Below, piece by piece: positions 8,901-17,042 of a stretch of 52,331 bases of DNA; position 1 is the stretch's first letter, and each line of letters opens with the position of its first letter. Under the pieces are notes generated by a model. The model made no database searches, had not been told where the DNA came from, and saw only the letters and a list, made by a program, of their open reading frames with translations. The translations under genes and the position numbers were made by a program. Location: positions 1-52,331 of the forward strand of contig CALUIV010000020.1 in assembly GCA_944320775.1 (NCBI GenBank), in the 5' to 3' direction. This DNA comes from an uncultured Paraprevotella sp. Lineage in GTDB: Bacteria > Bacteroidota > Bacteroidia > Bacteroidales > Bacteroidaceae.

Positions 8901-10913
8901 AAGGGTATTATATTTAAGAATTTCCGGGTACATGTGATCAAGGATAACCGTCCGCAGGAACCACGTGTAGAGATCTTTACAACGGCAGCCGGCGCCTCAA
9001 TACCTTATCGTATCCCTGCCATAACCAGAATGCACAACGGAGATGTGATCGCTGTGGCCGATTACCGTCATAGCGGACAGGATATCGGTATTGTCAAGAA
9101 TGGCAGAATAGACCTGCATGCCCGAATTTCAAAAGATAACGGAAAAACTTGGGGGGAGTTGTTCCCTGTTGTAGAAGGTTTGGGGGCCAATTATGCGGAA
9201 GCAGGGAAAAGCGATTTCTGGGTGGCATTCGGTGATCCTTGCATTGCAGCCGACAGGGAGAGCGACCGTGTGTTGTTGATGAGTTGTGCCGGAAATGTAA
9301 GTTTCCCGGCTGGAACAAGAGATAATCATCAGGGTATTGCAGTGTTCCATAGTGAAGATAACGGAACAACTTGGGCAGAACCAAAAGATGTGTCAGAAAG
9401 TATATATGCTCAGTTTGACAAGAGTCAGAGAGGACCGGTGCGGGCTATGTTTATCGGTTCCGGTAAGATTCATCAGAGTAGATGGACCAAGGTGAAGGAT
9501 TATTATCGTTTGTATGCGGCTGTTCTGGTGAAAGATGTCAATGGAGTAAACTGCAACTACGTGATTTATTCTGATGACTTTGGTGATACATGGAAGGTTT
9601 TGGGTGATCCGAATGTGCCGGCCATTCCAAGTGGCGGTGATGAGCCTAAGGCAGAAGAACTTCCGGATGGAAGCGTATTGATCAGTTCACGTTGTAGCGG
9701 AGGAAGATATTATAATATATTCTCTTTCTCTGACAGTGAAAAGGCATTGGGTTGCTGGGGGACCATGGCATTCTCCGGAGAATCCAATCAGGGAGTTACG
9801 GCACAGTCAAATAGTTGTAACGGAGAAATCATGATTGTTCCGGCACGTCGTAAATCCGATCAGAAAAAGCTGTATGTGGCCTTGCAGTCTGTGCCTTTCG
9901 GACCAGGACGTTCTAATGTCGGTATCTATTATAAAGAACTGGAAAGTCTTGAAGATTTTTCCGATCCGGAGCATTTTGCAAAAGAATGGGACGGAAAGCA
10001 CCAGGCTAGTGTGATGAATTCCGGCTATTCGACAATGACTTTGCAGGCAGACCACACAATAGGCTTCCTGTTCGAGGAATCTACCTATGGCCGTGACTAT
10101 ACCATTATCTATAAGAACTATAGTCTGGAAACCATTACAGACAGTTTATATGTATATGATGAGGAAGTTGTTGCAGACGATATTGTTAAGGATGGATTTG
10201 AAGAGAAACTGAATGCGATTAAAGAATGTGTCGGAAAGAATGTCGGAAACATAAAGGAAACCTGTGCTTCTGCAATTGAAACGGCCGGTGAAAAATATCT
10301 GCAACAACCGTCAAAGGCAGCTTATGAGGCATTCAATCAGGCTGTACAGACAGCTGAACAGGTTGAAATTGAGTCTGGAAAGTATTATCGCTTGCGAAAT
10401 GCGGAACGTCAGGAAGGAACGCTGTATTTAGTACTCGATCCGGAGGGCATGAGTGCTTCTCTCTTAGAACGGGAAGATACGCGCCAGCTTTTTCTGTTTC
10501 AGAAAGATGAGTCCTCAGAAGGATATCGTGTAATCTGTAAGGATAATGAACTTTATATTGGAACAACTCCGGATTTATATGCCGAAATACCAGTAACAGA
10601 ATCTGTTATCGGAGCCGGAGTTTTTTCTGTCAGTTCAACCTTGAAAGGGTTAAGCACAGTGACTTGTAACAATGGAGTGAATGCATCCTATGCTTCCATA
10701 CATTTGGATGCTTCGGGTAAACTGGTGCCTTGGACAATGTCTTCGGAGGCTTCACAATGGTTTGTTGAGCCCATAGAGGTGGTTACGGATGTGGAACTAC
10801 TTTCTCCGGATGCACAGAAAAAATATCCTGTATATGATTTGACCGGGAGGAGGGTGCTTTCTCTCCAAAAGGGAATTTATATTCAGGGAGGACATAAATT
10901 TATCATAAAATAG
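5967..10913 (+). CDS. Multi-domain secreted sialate esterase-sialidase (SGNH-SGNH-GH33)
   Basis: I place the start at 5967 because it gives a clean signal peptide (MKNKWTTVMACFLWGGLTIQA); an in-frame ATG at 5919 would add 16 basic residues. From 5967 (1648 aa), domain order is as follows. An SGNH/GDSL esterase spans about 30-215, with GNS (Ser49), GTND (Asn100) and DGLH (Asp186/His189). A second SGNH copy spans about 230-425 and lacks the catalytic residues. A helical linker precedes a 135-residue module (about 518-653) shared with the downstream GH20. A LamG/CBM40-like domain (about 665-845) and a beta-sandwich insert follow. The GH33 sialidase (about 990-1395) has YRIP (Arg1015), Asp boxes at 1055, 1129 and 1202, further arginines in SSRCSGGR and PGRSN, and the likely Tyr nucleophile in MNSGYST. 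A helical region and a GIYIQ...KFIIK tail end the protein. It would de-O-acetylate and release sialic acids from mucin-type glycans outside the cell. Confidence 0.9.
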   Translation: MKNKWTTVMACFLWGGLTIQADQAFRNHRYDGFKVLPTNGEQIVFIGNSITNMHEWCEAFGNHNVINRGTSGAVSDEVVNNLESMIAGNPKKAFIMIGTNDLGTSGINNAAHVAGNARLIIDYIQKTSPETEIYVQSILPSRLRNLQLQQETNDSLKNICRDFEVTYIDLWDKLLSVSQNNTHTLDGLHLSATGYRIWCNTIAGYVGSSCMYPEDAQNQTGGLDGSYGMRLSAFGMQKVNAEDILLIGDEVIHGGEWHELFRSAKVKNRGTGWGWPGPGIADVTREIPVILKGRSDNEEPQKIFLSVGAADINGTAALSTLKDSYDKMVQAVRELAPNTEIYIQSVLPFAASATNTSRTEPFNEMLKEIAGKYEKVTYVDTYTEMADNHAARSTYFTGNYLYGKGYVKLAQILAQYMGDDVNPVSEQEAEKIYALISARQNLADVVIESKKLRFGKEVGEIDPEKGLKLKEAVSLAEKMLSQDQNVVEELNETATQLLQLKEEAMQGINQPKVSAAGEEYWYKIYTPNRDYRYLTSNGAGNAVVGEPDRNYARAMWKFEKREKDGDYNIVNRADHSYLNPNAAYNAAVSTQKDEPEKGWSLSYSNAPGTYIITSGTVELNQTRENMDYAIYNWSSNQAGTDRTDSGCQFALSEAGEPTEEPVVDEKPMLTYTNIEMDGTAPFRIPDADAEQVMKARTLSVVIDFTSESLPVDTAFLVASSNENEENYFGVVLQERTKYGVKYIGDNGLKGWYTQNGIDFSQRKQMVITMDGETESYAYYTDGKLDRTVSGMGAYGYRVFGNVPGVTGLFLGGIVTEDHIKFAFKGTIHSIRFYNRKLSASEIAALEYENQEKPEQGDSITVSMGYGKFVSGNGNWNKTWQSTSDSPLLTFDSGYNNMTSSGDNIVGYVGLYSPQNYTLSVPAGYIIEGYTFDFCIHNNGTPITLTVDGKTYTSKTEDQSVAVSGLDKSVASFILSGANKGIIFKNFRVHVIKDNRPQEPRVEIFTTAAGASIPYRIPAITRMHNGDVIAVADYRHSGQDIGIVKNGRIDLHARISKDNGKTWGELFPVVEGLGANYAEAGKSDFWVAFGDPCIAADRESDRVLLMSCAGNVSFPAGTRDNHQGIAVFHSEDNGTTWAEPKDVSESIYAQFDKSQRGPVRAMFIGSGKIHQSRWTKVKDYYRLYAAVLVKDVNGVNCNYVIYSDDFGDTWKVLGDPNVPAIPSGGDEPKAEELPDGSVLISSRCSGGRYYNIFSFSDSEKALGCWGTMAFSGESNQGVTAQSNSCNGEIMIVPARRKSDQKKLYVALQSVPFGPGRSNVGIYYKELESLEDFSDPEHFAKEWDGKHQASVMNSGYSTMTLQADHTIGFLFEESTYGRDYTIIYKNYSLETITDSLYVYDEEVVADDIVKDGFEEKLNAIKECVGKNVGNIKETCASAIETAGEKYLQQPSKAAYEAFNQAVQTAEQVEIESGKYYRLRNAERQEGTLYLVLDPEGMSASLLEREDTRQLFLFQKDESSEGYRVICKDNELYIGTTPDLYAEIPVTESVIGAGVFSVSSTLKGLSTVTCNNGVNASYASIHLDASGKLVPWTMSSEASQWFVEPIEVVTDVELLSPDAQKKYPVYDLTGRRVLSLQKGIYIQGGHKFIIK

Positions 10914-10928
10914 TACTGATCAGTCAGG

Positions 10929-10962
10929 AAAGACAGTCTTGTAAAATAGGACTGTCTTTTCT
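10929..10962 (+). terminator. Intrinsic terminator after the sialidase gene
   Basis: AAAGACAGTC (10929-10938) pairs perfectly with GACTGTCTTT (10950-10959) across an 11-base loop, and a T-rich stretch follows. It lies between the sialidase and GH20 genes, so it may reduce rather than abolish read-through into GH20. Confidence 0.75.
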
Positions 10963-11001
10963 GATTCTTAAATCAGAAGTTTTTAAATAAGATATGGAAT
11001 T

Positions 11002-14000
11002 ATGAAAATAAAGTTATCTGCGTCTTTTTTGTTTGCTTTGCTTTTTCCTGTTTATACGGAAGGTAAGGTAAAAGATTTGTTGCCTCGCCCTCAGCAAATC
11101 GAAATGTCTGCAGAAAATGAATCATTTCTTCTGCATCGGTCTGTTGCATTGGAAGATCCTACGGACTGTGATCTGTTGAAACTGTTTTTGCAACAGCATC
11201 AGTGTACTTTAGATGATGGAGCTGAGGCACATATTCAGGTGGAACTTTGTACAGAAATTCCAGGAAGTTATGATTATCTGCTTCCGGGTTTTGAGAGCGA
11301 AGTTTATCAGATCAAGATAAAAAAGAACCTTGTTTCAATAAAGGCTCTGTCAGAAGTGGGAGTGATTCGTGCCGTGCAGACCCTGCAACAGATGGCAGAA
11401 GGTTATGATTCTGCTACTCCTGCTTTGGAGTCGCTTACTATAACTGACTGGCCGGCTTTCAAACTTCGTGGACTGATGCACGATGTCGGCCGTTCATTTG
11501 TCAGTATAGAAGAACTGAAAAAGGAGATTGATTTGCTTTCCCGTTTTAAAATTAATGTCTTTCACTGGCATTTGACGGAAAAGTTGGCCTGGAGATTTGA
11601 GGTGAAAACTTATCCGCAACTTACAGCTGTTGAGAATATGCTCCGTTATCCGGGATGTTATTACACTCAGGAAGAATGTCGCGAACTGCAGGATTATGCG
11701 ACGGAACGAGGTGTAACAGTAATTCCGGAAATTGATATGCCGGGACATAGCGATGCTTTCCGCAAGGCTATGGGGTTTGATATGCAGAGTGATGAGGGAG
11801 TAGCCGCTTTGAAAAATATTCTTGATGAGGTGATCCGTACTTTTTCTAAGGCACCCTATATTCATATTGGAGGTGATGAAATAAGAATTACTTATCCGAA
11901 TTTCTTGGAAACGATGGCAGCCTATGTCAGGGAACAGGGACGGAAGGTTGTTGTCTGGAATCGTCTGGTTTCCGGTCCTCCGACTATGGCGGTGGCGGAT
12001 ATGACGCAAATGTGGGCCAGCTCCGGTCAGAAAGTTTCCGGTATTCCGAATATTGACTGCCGTTATAATTACATCAATCATTTTGATGTATATGCCGATG
12101 TTGTCGGTATTTATAAAAGCAATATTTATTATGAAGAGAAAGGAAATGAGGATATTGCCGGAACAATTACGGCTATATGGAACGACACCAAAACAGAAAC
12201 TCAGGAGGATATCGTGCGCCAGAACAACTTATATGCTAACGCACTGGCTATGGCGGAAAGAGCTTGGATTGGTGGTGGAAAACAGTATATCGAGGCTGGA
12301 GGAACTTCTTTACCTTCGTCTGGTGACGAATATGAGGAGTTTGCAGATTGGGAGCGGCGTTTTCTCTTCCATAAGAATCATTCCTTGAAAGACGAACCGA
12401 TCCCTTATGTGCGCCAGTGTAATGTGAAGTGGAGGATTACTGATCCATTTCCGAACGAAGGAGATCCCAAAAAGGTTTTGCCGCCAGAAACGGATGACAG
12501 TGATCTGTTGCCTATTTCCTTTGATTATGACGGTAAGAAGTATTTTTCATCTGTGGCCACCGGTGCCGGTATTTATCTGAAGCATATCTGGCATCCGCGT
12601 GTACCTTCTTTCTATTCATCTCCGGATAATGCACTGACGGCTTATGCTTGGACTTATGTTTATTCTCCTGTTGAGCAACAGGTCGGTGCACAGGTGGAGT
12701 TTTATACTTACAGTCGCTCTGGTAATGAGAAAGCTCCGGAAAAGGGATGTTGGGACCGCAGAGGATCGCGTCTTTGGGTGAATGATCAGGAGATTGCCGC
12801 TCCGGAATGGAAACAGCCCGGAAAGAATATTTTGCAGGATCATGCCACAGAGGGACTTACTAATGAAAACTTTACAGCACGTCCGCCTGTTTCTCTAACC
12901 TTGAAACAAGGATGGAACAAGATTTTTATGAAACTGCCACATGCCAGCAATGGTGGTACCGGAAGAGACAAATGGCAGTTTACTTTCGTGATTACCGACC
13001 CGGAAGGTAAGGATGCGGTAGACGGATTGATTTATTCTCCTTCCAAATCCATGGATGACAGTTCTCAGGAACTTGCTGTCTATGTGGATTCTTTGTTTCG
13101 TTATGTCGCTGAGAATTTCAAGACAGAAGTAGGATACTATGATGAGGCCTTGGCCAGACCTCTTAAATCAAAGTTGGAAGAAGTATATGCTTCTTTGGGA
13201 GAATCTATGTCTGAGACTGAGCGCATGGAGCAGAAAGAGGATTTACAGAATCTGCTGGGCTCTCTGAAAAATCAGATACAGCAAGCTGAAATCAATCAGC
13301 CGGTAGCTTCTACTGATGTAGAAGAGGTCTGGTATGTTTTGAGTACTCCGTTACGTGGAAACCGTTATCCTTCTTCTCAAGGTGCAGGTAAGGATCTGGT
13401 GGGGGAAACAGGAGCCGGAAAGTCGTCTACCTGGAAGTTTGTTTTGCGAAAAGACGGAACCTATAATATTGTGAATGCTGCCGATGGTGGATTTGTTTCT
13501 CCTGTTGCCACAGAAAATTCGCCTTTAAAAATGTCCGCTACGGAGCCGGATAAGGGTTGGAGTATTTCGGCTTCGGATGAAAAGGGCCTGGTTATCTTGA
13601 CTTCCGGTACTGTTCAATGGAATCAGACCAATAATGCTCAGCAAGGATATAAAATATTCAATTGGGGAGGCGGACAAAATATAACGGACACGGGATGCAA
13701 ATATAAGGTAGAGCGGACCAGTTTGCCGGCTGCTCCGAAAACAAGCTCTGATAAGGTGTTCTATTGGTATAAGATTTCCACTCCGCTTCGGGATAATCTG
13801 TTTGTCACGTCAAAAGGAGACAATAATTCCTTGATCGGAGCGCAGAATCAGGATTCCGATGCGGTTCTTTGGAAACTGGTAGAACGTGAAGATGGAGATC
13901 TTAATCTGGTGAACCGGTTGGATCTGGCATTTATTTCTCCTGAGGCACCCAATAATACTCCATTGCACACTGTTACCGAAGAACCGGAAAGAGGATGGAA

Positions 14001-14331
14001 GTTACAACCGGCAAATACGGAAGGTTATTACATTATAGTCAGTGGTTCCAGTCAGATGAACCAGACAAACGGAGGACTCGGTTACCAGATCTATAATTGG
14101 GGAGAAGGCAAGAATATCACAGATACCGGATGCCAGTTTGCCTTTACCTTTTGGGGGAAGGAGGAAGGGGAAGCCACTGAGGTTTACACTCCGCAATCAT
14201 CTTTTACCGATCATTCCGGTGAAGAAAGATATTTTACGTTAGATGGGCGTGAACTATTTGAACGTCCCGCTCGAAAAGGGATTTATTTATTTCTGACCGG
14301 TTCTGAAGTTCGTAAAGTGATGATAAAATAA
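11002..14331 (+). CDS. GH20 beta-N-acetylhexosaminidase with two C-terminal repeat modules
   Basis: This 1109-residue secreted enzyme has a signal peptide (about residues 1-21), a GH20 N-terminal alpha/beta domain (about 25-150) and a GH20 catalytic barrel (about 150-460) with FHWHLTEK and HIGGDE, where Asp292-Glu293 is the catalytic pair for substrate-assisted hydrolysis. A beta-rich region (about 470-690) and a helical segment (about 690-770) follow. Two copies of a 130-residue module lie at about 774-906 and 920-1049 (pattern WYxxSTPLRxN...WNxTNNG...YxIxNWG...DTGCxFxF), the same module found once in the sialidase upstream. The C-terminus ends in a GIYLF...KVMIK tail. It should remove terminal GlcNAc or GalNAc once sialic acid has been trimmed. 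The gene lies 88 bases after the sialidase, with a terminator between them. Confidence 0.9.
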   Translation: MKIKLSASFLFALLFPVYTEGKVKDLLPRPQQIEMSAENESFLLHRSVALEDPTDCDLLKLFLQQHQCTLDDGAEAHIQVELCTEIPGSYDYLLPGFESEVYQIKIKKNLVSIKALSEVGVIRAVQTLQQMAEGYDSATPALESLTITDWPAFKLRGLMHDVGRSFVSIEELKKEIDLLSRFKINVFHWHLTEKLAWRFEVKTYPQLTAVENMLRYPGCYYTQEECRELQDYATERGVTVIPEIDMPGHSDAFRKAMGFDMQSDEGVAALKNILDEVIRTFSKAPYIHIGGDEIRITYPNFLETMAAYVREQGRKVVVWNRLVSGPPTMAVADMTQMWASSGQKVSGIPNIDCRYNYINHFDVYADVVGIYKSNIYYEEKGNEDIAGTITAIWNDTKTETQEDIVRQNNLYANALAMAERAWIGGGKQYIEAGGTSLPSSGDEYEEFADWERRFLFHKNHSLKDEPIPYVRQCNVKWRITDPFPNEGDPKKVLPPETDDSDLLPISFDYDGKKYFSSVATGAGIYLKHIWHPRVPSFYSSPDNALTAYAWTYVYSPVEQQVGAQVEFYTYSRSGNEKAPEKGCWDRRGSRLWVNDQEIAAPEWKQPGKNILQDHATEGLTNENFTARPPVSLTLKQGWNKIFMKLPHASNGGTGRDKWQFTFVITDPEGKDAVDGLIYSPSKSMDDSSQELAVYVDSLFRYVAENFKTEVGYYDEALARPLKSKLEEVYASLGESMSETERMEQKEDLQNLLGSLKNQIQQAEINQPVASTDVEEVWYVLSTPLRGNRYPSSQGAGKDLVGETGAGKSSTWKFVLRKDGTYNIVNAADGGFVSPVATENSPLKMSATEPDKGWSISASDEKGLVILTSGTVQWNQTNNAQQGYKIFNWGGGQNITDTGCKYKVERTSLPAAPKTSSDKVFYWYKISTPLRDNLFVTSKGDNNSLIGAQNQDSDAVLWKLVEREDGDLNLVNRLDLAFISPEAPNNTPLHTVTEEPERGWKLQPANTEGYYIIVSGSSQMNQTNGGLGYQIYNWGEGKNITDTGCQFAFTFWGKEEGEATEVYTPQSSFTDHSGEERYFTLDGRELFERPARKGIYLFLTGSEVRKVMIK

Positions 14332-14397
14332 GATTCTGTATATCACTGTTCTTTTTGTCATCATAGGTTTTGCTGAATAAGTTATGAACATTTTACC

Positions 14398-14426
14398 ATA
14401 TTTTTCTTGGAAAAATATTAATTTTG
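14398..14426 (+). promoter_or_regulatory. Promoter and operator-like inverted repeat of the ROK gene
   Basis: TAATTTTG at 14419-14426 matches the Bacteroides -7 box. Directly abutting it is a perfect 9-3-9 inverted repeat, ATATTTTTC (14398-14406) with GAAAAATAT (14410-14418), which fills the -33/-7 spacer. That is where a repressor would block the promoter. Autoregulation by the ROK protein encoded next is inferred. Confidence 0.5.
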
Positions 14427-14489
14427 TTGCTGATAGATTTCTTTTGTAGAAAATATACTGTCAGATTTAATTTTAATGCCCTTTAAAGG

Positions 14490-15704
14490 ATGTTACTTGA
14501 TTTATTAAAAGAACAGGAAAACGGAAATAAGAATATCTTGATTAAAAGACGGCTAATCTCTTATTATGCCCATCATAAGACATCAACAATTCCCAATCTG
14601 GCACGTGAACTGAAGTTGAGTGTTCCTACGGTAACCAAGGCGCTTTTGGAAATGTGTACGGAGGGGTATATTCTGAACTATGGGAAAGTAGAGACCACTG
14701 AAGGACGTCCGCCTACGCTTTATGGACTGAATCCGGATATAGCCTATTTTATTGGGGTTGACGTTCATCTTTTCGAACTGAATATCGGAATTATGGATCT
14801 TTCCGGAGAGCTGAAACAATTTTCCATGAATTTGCCTTATCATCTGGAGAATAGTGATATAGCCAGGGATCAGGTCAGTCAGTATATTGCACAATTTATT
14901 CAGAATTCTCATTTGAGTCAGGAAAAGATTTTGAATGTCGGCATCAATATTCCCGGACGTGTAAATCCGATGAGCGGATACAGTCACAGTTGGTTTAATC
15001 AGACAGATGTTCCTTTGACTAAGTGGTTTTCCGATCACTTGAAAGTCCCGGTGACGATTGATAATGACACCCGTGCCATGATTTATGGAGAGCAATTGAA
15101 CGGGTGTGCCAGAGGGTATGAGAACGTTATTTTTATCAATTTGAGTTGGGGGCTTGGTGCCGGTTTTATTTTGAATGGTGAAGTATATACCGGCAGATCA
15201 GGCTTTTCTGGAGAATTGGGACATTGCAATGTTTTTGATAATGAGATTTTGTGTCATTGTGGAAAGAAGGGCTGTCTCGAAACGGAAGTTTCCGGTATGG
15301 CTTTGCATCGTATGGTTCTGGAAAGTCTTAAAAATGGAAAAGCTTCTATTTTGCAGCAAAAATTTCAATCAGGCCAAGAACTGACACTGGCAGATATCAT
15401 AGAGGCTATCTGTGCCGAAGATCCTTTGTGTCTGGAGCATTTGGAAGAAATAGCTGTTAAGTTAGGGCGTTACTTATCTGCTCTATTGAATCTGTTAAAT
15501 CCAGAACTGGTGGTAATTGGTGGCACATTGGCGGCTGCCGGTGAGTTTTTATTGGCTCCGCTACGATATTCAGCTCAGAAAAATACATTGAGCTTGATCT
15601 ATCATGATTCAGAAATTGTATTGTCGGACTTGCAGGAGCGGTCTGGTGTTATTGGAGCCTGCACGTTGGCACGAAGAAAGATTTTTGATCGTTTTAAGAA
15701 CTGA
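14490..15704 (+). CDS. ROK-family transcriptional regulator
   Basis: This 404-residue protein has an N-terminal winged helix-turn-helix (about residues 20-75, LARELKLSVPTVTKALLEM) followed by a ROK sugar-kinase-like domain beginning near IGVDVH. The ROK zinc site is present at about 240-262 as GHC...CHCGKKGCLE, and an ETEVSG block follows. Length and layout match NagC/Mlc/XylR-type regulators, which are released from DNA by amino sugars or sugar phosphates. Placed downstream of a sialidase and a hexosaminidase, its likely effector is ManNAc, GlcNAc or a phosphorylated form; that is inference. A regulator rather than a kinase is indicated by the HTH. Confidence 0.88.
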   Translation: MLLDLLKEQENGNKNILIKRRLISYYAHHKTSTIPNLARELKLSVPTVTKALLEMCTEGYILNYGKVETTEGRPPTLYGLNPDIAYFIGVDVHLFELNIGIMDLSGELKQFSMNLPYHLENSDIARDQVSQYIAQFIQNSHLSQEKILNVGINIPGRVNPMSGYSHSWFNQTDVPLTKWFSDHLKVPVTIDNDTRAMIYGEQLNGCARGYENVIFINLSWGLGAGFILNGEVYTGRSGFSGELGHCNVFDNEILCHCGKKGCLETEVSGMALHRMVLESLKNGKASILQQKFQSGQELTLADIIEAICAEDPLCLEHLEEIAVKLGRYLSALLNLLNPELVVIGGTLAAAGEFLLAPLRYSAQKNTLSLIYHDSEIVLSDLQERSGVIGACTLARRKIFDRFKN

Positions 15705-15740
15705 TGGTGATATTTCCAATTATCTAATGGATATTTTAAT

Positions 15741-15795
15741 AATGATAAAGTCGCCCAAGGTCTTGATTTTGTAGCGACTTTATCATTATCATTAT
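15741..15795. terminator. Bidirectional terminator between the ROK gene and cydB
   Basis: A perfect 14-bp stem, AATGATAAAGTCGC (15741-15754) with GCGACTTTATCATT (15774-15787), encloses a 19-base loop between two converging genes. T-rich sequence flanks it only weakly, but the stem is unusually long and precise. Confidence 0.7.
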
Positions 15796-15854
15796 CCGAA
15801 TGTTTTCTCATTCTTGTTTTATTTCAGTCTTTTATATTCCTTTTAGACTATCCT

Positions 15855-17006
15855 TTAATAAGCATGATCGTCATGTTTGATTTCATCCTTTGTTATGGAT
15901 TTCCGGTCGATAGCTTGCCAGGCATAGAAAATATAGGCCAGTACGAAAGGTACGAGTATCGATACATAGGCCATGGTTTTCAGTGTAAACAGGCTGGAGC
16001 AGCTGTTGGCTATGGTCAGTGAGCTTTGCAGGTCAGCTACGGACGGGTAGTAGGAGGTGTTGTTGTAGCCGACGGCCAAAAGCAAAGCAAGTACTGTGAG
16101 GACGGTACCGATACCAGCAAACCAGATCCCTTTGCGATAGGACGGAGAAAAGATACTCTTTATTGTTCCGAAAAGCACAGAGACGACACCTGTCAGGAAT
16201 AATACCAGAAGGACAGGCATGGCCAACAGGTTGTGGAGATACTTGAATGGTTCCATCACGAACTGTTGGGTCTCCGGGTCGAAGGCGAATCCGTCTTTTG
16301 TCAGTGTCCGGATCAGGTAAGTCAGGAAGAACAACAGGAACGGCACGGTATCAGTAATCAGTTGGCGGCGGCAACGGGCTGTCAGCGTTTCATCGTTGAT
16401 GTTGTTGATGAAGTACATGCTGCCGAGCATACGTGCCAGAAAGAGTACTGCGAGACCGAGCAGAATGTTCCAAGGCTGGGCAAATGCGTCCAGTCCATGC
16501 CAGGGGTTGGTCCAGGTGCTGATGACGGGCATACCGAATTCGGTCAGATTGTCTTTAGTCACGGTAAAGTTTGAACCATAGAAGAAGGTGGATACAGCCA
16601 TGCCAAGCAACACGGGGCCGACAATACCATTGAGTACCAGAAAGAACTGATAAGTACGCTTGCCGAGCAGATTGCCCAGTTTGGATTGGAACTCATAGGA
16701 TACTGCCTGCAGGACAAACGTGAAGAGGATAATCATCCAAAGCCAGTAGGCACCACCGAAACTTGTGCTGTAGAACAGGGGAAATGAAGCGAAGAAGGCA
16801 CCACCGAAAGTTACGAGTGTCGTGAAGGTGAATTCCCATTTCCGACCGGTAGAATTAATCAGTAATTTGTGCTCCTCTTCCGTACGGCCCAAGGTAAATA
16901 TCAGGGAATTTCCACCCTGTACGAAAAGCAGGAACACGAGTAGGGCACCCAGGAGCGATATGATGAACCACCAGTACTGCTGTAGGAAAATATATGTTGA
17001 TTCCAT
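15855..17006 (-). CDS. cydB: Cytochrome bd quinol oxidase subunit II
   Basis: This 383-residue integral membrane protein has about eight to nine hydrophobic segments and the CydB pattern throughout: an N-terminal helix pair, an FTFTTLVTFGGAFFASFP region, SYEFQSK and GMAVSTFFYG. With CydA it forms the high-affinity bd oxidase that reduces O2 to water at the quinol pool. In Bacteroides the complex supports growth in nanomolar oxygen. It starts 36 bases after cydA stops, in the operon order DUF4492-cydA-cydB. Length is normal for Bacteroidetes. Confidence 0.95.
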   Translation of the reverse strand: MESTYIFLQQYWWFIISLLGALLVFLLFVQGGNSLIFTLGRTEEEHKLLINSTGRKWEFTFTTLVTFGGAFFASFPLFYSTSFGGAYWLWMIILFTFVLQAVSYEFQSKLGNLLGKRTYQFFLVLNGIVGPVLLGMAVSTFFYGSNFTVTKDNLTEFGMPVISTWTNPWHGLDAFAQPWNILLGLAVLFLARMLGSMYFINNINDETLTARCRRQLITDTVPFLLFFLTYLIRTLTKDGFAFDPETQQFVMEPFKYLHNLLAMPVLLVLFLTGVVSVLFGTIKSIFSPSYRKGIWFAGIGTVLTVLALLLAVGYNNTSYYPSVADLQSSLTIANSCSSLFTLKTMAYVSILVPFVLAYIFYAWQAIDRKSITKDEIKHDDHAY

Positions 17007-17042
17007 GTTTTTATGTTTCGTTTGTGATAATAGTTAAATAAG

